Positions 7,601 to 8,869 of a DNA stretch of 8,869 nt are shown here, one piece after another. Source of the stretch: Thermodesulfovibrionales bacterium (GTDB lineage Bacteria; Nitrospirota; Thermodesulfovibrionia; Thermodesulfovibrionales; UBA1546); assembly GCA_030018605.1 (NCBI GenBank), contig JASEHP010000055.1, forward strand, positions 1-8,869, in the 5' to 3' direction. Every line of letters starts with the position of its first letter. Within the stretch, counting starts at the first letter, position 1. The position numbers were made by a program, and so were the translations under genes. The notes beneath the pieces are model-generated. The model was not told the DNA's origin, did no database searches, and was given only the letters and a program-made list of their open reading frames with translations.

Positions 7601-8613
7601 AACAGCAGAGCAAGAGAATCTATCCTGGCAATGAGCATCTTATTGAAAATCTCCTCTGTTATAATCTCATTGCCTTCAAGTATCACTTCGCCTGTAGCTG
7701 GATCCACTATGTCCTTAAGCGTAATTCTCCCTATTATATCTTCCTTTGAAATCGGTATTTCCTTTATATGAGAGGCCTCCATCTTCTTTATTGCGCCTTT
7801 TGTAATTTTGCTTCCCTCCTTCACAATCAACTCCTTTGTATGAGGGGCAATTATGTTCTGGACAGCTTTTACTCCGACAAGAATATCGCTGACAACTCTC
7901 GTAAATGTATTGCCTTTTATCTTAATCGTCTCTACAGGATAAAATTCTTTTAGCAATGCCTCGTTTGTAAACCCGAGCGCCTTGAGCACTATAGTCGCAG
8001 GAAGCCTTTTTCTTCTGTCAATTCTCACATAGAGGATGTTCTTCGTATCAAATTCAAAGTCAAGCCATGAACCTCTTGACGGTATCACACGGGCCGAATA
8101 CAGAATCCTGCCGCTTGCGTGAGTCTTACCTTTATCATGGCTGAAAAACACACCTGGAGAGCGATGAAGCTGGCTGACTATAACACGTTCTGTGCCATTG
8201 ATGATAAACGTGCCTGTTTCCGTCATCAGCGGTATCTCTCCTATATAAACCTCCTGTTCCCTTGACTCTTTTAGCCTCTTATTTTTGCCTTCGACTTCAT
8301 AGATATTAAGCCTTACTTTTATCTTTAACGGCGCTGAATATGTAATGCCCTTCTGAAGGCACTCCCTGACATTGAACTTAGGCTCTTTCATAACATAGCC
8401 GAGGAATTCAAACGCAGCTGTTTCGTTATAGCCTGTTATGGGGAAAATACTCAAAATAGCTGCCTGAAGCCCGACATCCTGTCTCTTGTCTGGAGGAACG
8501 TCTTTCTGCAGAAACTGCTCATAAGAATTTTTCTGAATGTCTATAAGGTTTGGCACTTCCAAGAAAGAAGTAACTTTCCCAAAATTCAACCTTTCTCTGA
8601 GAATTCTTGCCAT
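4684..8613 (-). CDS. rpoB: DNA-directed RNA polymerase subunit beta
   Basis: The protein has 1309 residues and is a complete RpoB, starting with the ATG at 8611-8613 and ending TAG one base before rpoC. It forms the catalytic centre with beta prime and binds nascent RNA and the incoming nucleotide. The N-terminal region carries SQLHRSPGVFF (147-157). An extra domain at about 225-345 matches the E. coli beta insertion at that place. The rifampicin pocket (508-539) keeps Q514, D517, H527 and S532, equal to E. coli Q513, D516, H526 and S531, so a sensitive enzyme is expected. Further landmarks are RICPVETPEGPNIGLI at 558-573, GGYNFEDAI at 804-812, and the catalytic-region GDKMAGRHGNKG at 1079-1090. 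A lysine- and glutamate-rich insertion lies at about 930-1035, as in Gram-negative beta. The C-terminal clamp-contact region (MEVWALEAYGAAHTLQE, then SFHVLIKELQSLALDVELL) is complete. No frameshift or missing motif is visible. Confidence 0.98.
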   Translation of the reverse strand: MARILRERLNFGKVTSFLEVPNLIDIQKNSYEQFLQKDVPPDKRQDVGLQAAILSIFPITGYNETAAFEFLGYVMKEPKFNVRECLQKGITYSAPLKIKVRLNIYEVEGKNKRLKESREQEVYIGEIPLMTETGTFIINGTERVIVSQLHRSPGVFFSHDKGKTHASGRILYSARVIPSRGSWLDFEFDTKNILYVRIDRRKRLPATIVLKALGFTNEALLKEFYPVETIKIKGNTFTRVVSDILVGVKAVQNIIAPHTKELIVKEGSKITKGAIKKMEASHIKEIPISKEDIIGRITLKDIVDPATGEVILEGNEIITEEIFNKMLIARIDSLALLFIDNVHYLSSLRDTLLTDKVNVQDEALVEIYRKLRPGEPPTINAAKELFKGLFFDPIRYDLSPVGRLKINKRLGLDIPLETRVLTDKDIVDIVRYLLSLRTGKGEVDDIDHLGNRRIRGVGELLENQFRIGLVRMERTTKEKLSLTELEEAMPHDLINAKPVMAAVKEFFGTSQLSQFMDQTNPLSEITHKRRLSALGPGGLTRERAGFEVRDVHPTHYGRICPVETPEGPNIGLITSLATYARVNEFGFIEVPYRKVADGRVTEEVEYLSAIDGEKFIIAEATSPVDKKGRLVGETVSARVGGDFRMVTPKEVQYMDVSPKQIIGVSAAMVPFLENDDANRALMGSNMQRQAVPLLSSSAPIVGTGMEYVAARDSGALVIAKRAGIVESVDASRIVVKSKEDGGRVDIYSLIKFQRSNQATCINQKPVVNVGDMVTKGSVLADGPCTDMGDLALGKNVLVAFMPWGGYNFEDAILISERLVKEDVFTSVHIEEFEIESRETKLGPEEITRDIPNVGEEALKDLDESGIIRIGAEVKPGDILVGKVTPKGETQLTPEEKLLRAIFGEKAEDVKESCLYVPPGIEGTVVDARVFSRKGTEKDVRAKSIEEEDIVRLQRDLEEEIRIVKEDKFRKIRHLLVDQKVLEDVKDSKTKEVICQKGKKLKEKQIEKIKNEHLISVKIDDFDVKEKIDIVSNEANQHVRYLASRYDERIDRVKRGDELPSGVNKLVKVYIAMKRKLQIGDKMAGRHGNKGVVAMVLPDEDMPYLPDGTPVDIVLNPLGVPSRMNVGQILETHLGWAAKTLGLYVATPVFEGAKEGDIKDMLNKAGLPSTGQITLCDGRTGEPFKRPVTVGYMYMLKLHHLVDDKMHARSIGPYSLVTQQPLGGKAQFGGQRLGEMEVWALEAYGAAHTLQEFLTVKSDDVTGRTRMYEAIVKGDATLEPGVPESFHVLIKELQSLALDVELLEKKGKGE
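4689..4695 (-). promoter_or_regulatory. rpoC ribosome binding site inside the end of rpoB
   Basis: The minus strand reads AAGGGGG, formed by the last sense codons of rpoB, then six bases, then the TTG start of rpoC. The good spacing supports the TTG over the upstream ATG. The site lies within translated rpoB sequence and the rpoB stop is one base before the rpoC start, which suggests translational coupling that keeps the two subunits at equal levels. Confidence 0.75.
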
Positions 8614-8617
8614 ACGT

Positions 8618-8624
8618 CTCCCTT
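8618..8624 (-). promoter_or_regulatory. rpoB ribosome binding site
   Basis: The minus strand reads AAGGGAG, four bases before the ATG of rpoB. It lies just inside the heptad element of the rplL-rpoB spacer, between the element and the start codon. It supports the ATG at 8611-8613, where the protein begins with the family-typical MARILRERLNFGKV. Confidence 0.65.
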
Positions 8625-8625
8625 T

Positions 8626-8702
8626 TTACGCGTAATGCGTAATCCGTAACAAGTTAAAGACTTCTTTCTTACCTACTCATCACGCATTACTCATTACGGT
8701 CT
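8626..8702. repeat. inverted pair of degenerate heptad repeats in the rplL-rpoB spacer
   Basis: This element fills most of the 91-bp spacer between the rplL stop and the rpoB start. On the plus strand, units GTAATGC, GTAATCC, GTAACAA run from 8632 to 8652, preceded by a partial TTACGC. Units ACTCATC, ACGCATT, ACTCATT, ACGGTCT run in the opposite sense from 8675 to 8702. Positions 8631-8647 face 8682-8698 with 15 of 17 pairs, around a 34-base loop. In the transcript this gives a long imperfect hairpin upstream of the rpoB ribosome binding site. In E. coli the same spacer holds an attenuator and an RNase III site that set rpoBC expression relative to the ribosomal proteins. A similar role here is possible but not shown, and no U-run typical of a terminator is seen. 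Confidence 0.8.
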
Positions 8703-8704
8703 TT

Positions 8705-8869
8705 TTATTTTATCTCTACTTTTGCTCCCTGTTCTTCTACCTTTGCCTTAATTGAGTCGGATTCTTCTTTTGTGACTCCGGTCTTAATAGGCTTCGGAGC
8801 GCCGTCAACAAGGTCTTTTGCCTCTTTGAGCCCGAGCCCGGTAATTTCACGAATAACCTTTATTACCTG
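8705..8869 (-). CDS. rplL: 50S ribosomal protein L7/L12, C-terminal part (5' end outside the window)
   Basis: The last 54 codons plus TAA (8705-8707) are present, and the gene continues beyond the right edge. The translation, read from position 8869, begins QVIKVIREITGLGLKEAKDL and ends GAKVEIK. This is the L7/L12 C-terminal domain, with the conserved helix GLGLKEAKDLVDGAPKPIK that recruits elongation and initiation factors to the ribosomal stalk. A full-length protein would be about 125 residues, so roughly the N-terminal dimerisation domain and hinge are missing from view. Its position directly before rpoB is the standard rplJL-rpoBC order. The gene looks intact as far as it can be seen. 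Confidence 0.95.
   Translation of the reverse strand, partial: QVIKVIREITGLGLKEAKDLVDGAPKPIKTGVTKEESDSIKAKVEEQGAKVEIK

Overview
The window covers the end of a bacterial rplKAJL-rpoBC cluster, with every gene on the minus strand. In transcription order (high to low coordinates) it holds the 3' part of rplL (ribosomal protein L7/L12), a 91-bp spacer, complete rpoB (RNA polymerase beta), complete rpoC (beta prime), and a small gene for a Mut7-C / PIN-like protein with a C-terminal zinc ribbon. About 50 bp of non-coding DNA follows, possibly the end of an insertion sequence running off the left edge. I found no convincing gene on the plus strand, and no gene-free stretch exceeds 300 bases.

The organism is a bacterium of moderate G+C with a Gram-negative-type RNA polymerase. 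Beta has the extra lineage-specific insertions seen in E. coli beta, and beta prime has the large insertion after the trigger loop. The proteins resemble those of Nitrospirota or Desulfobacterota-like anaerobes more than Firmicutes or Actinobacteria, but that placement is an impression from the sequences, not a phylogeny.

L7/L12 belongs to the ribosomal stalk. RpoB and RpoC form the catalytic core of RNA polymerase, and their genes are tightly coupled: the rpoB stop and the rpoC TTG start are one base apart, and the rpoC ribosome binding site lies in the last rpoB codons. The Mut7-C gene starts 7 bases after rpoC and is probably read from the same transcript. The str-operon genes (rpsL, rpsG, fusA) that often follow rpoC do not follow directly here.

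No new multi-gene system is visible. The unusual part is in the two junctions. Each contains a small element made of degenerate 7-base tandem units arranged as an inverted pair (487-554 and about 8626-8702). The units differ in sequence (AGTTCGG type against GTAATGC type) but the architecture is the same. The first element contains the only plausible start codon of the Mut7-C gene, so its heptads are apparently translated as an added N-terminus of about 22 residues.
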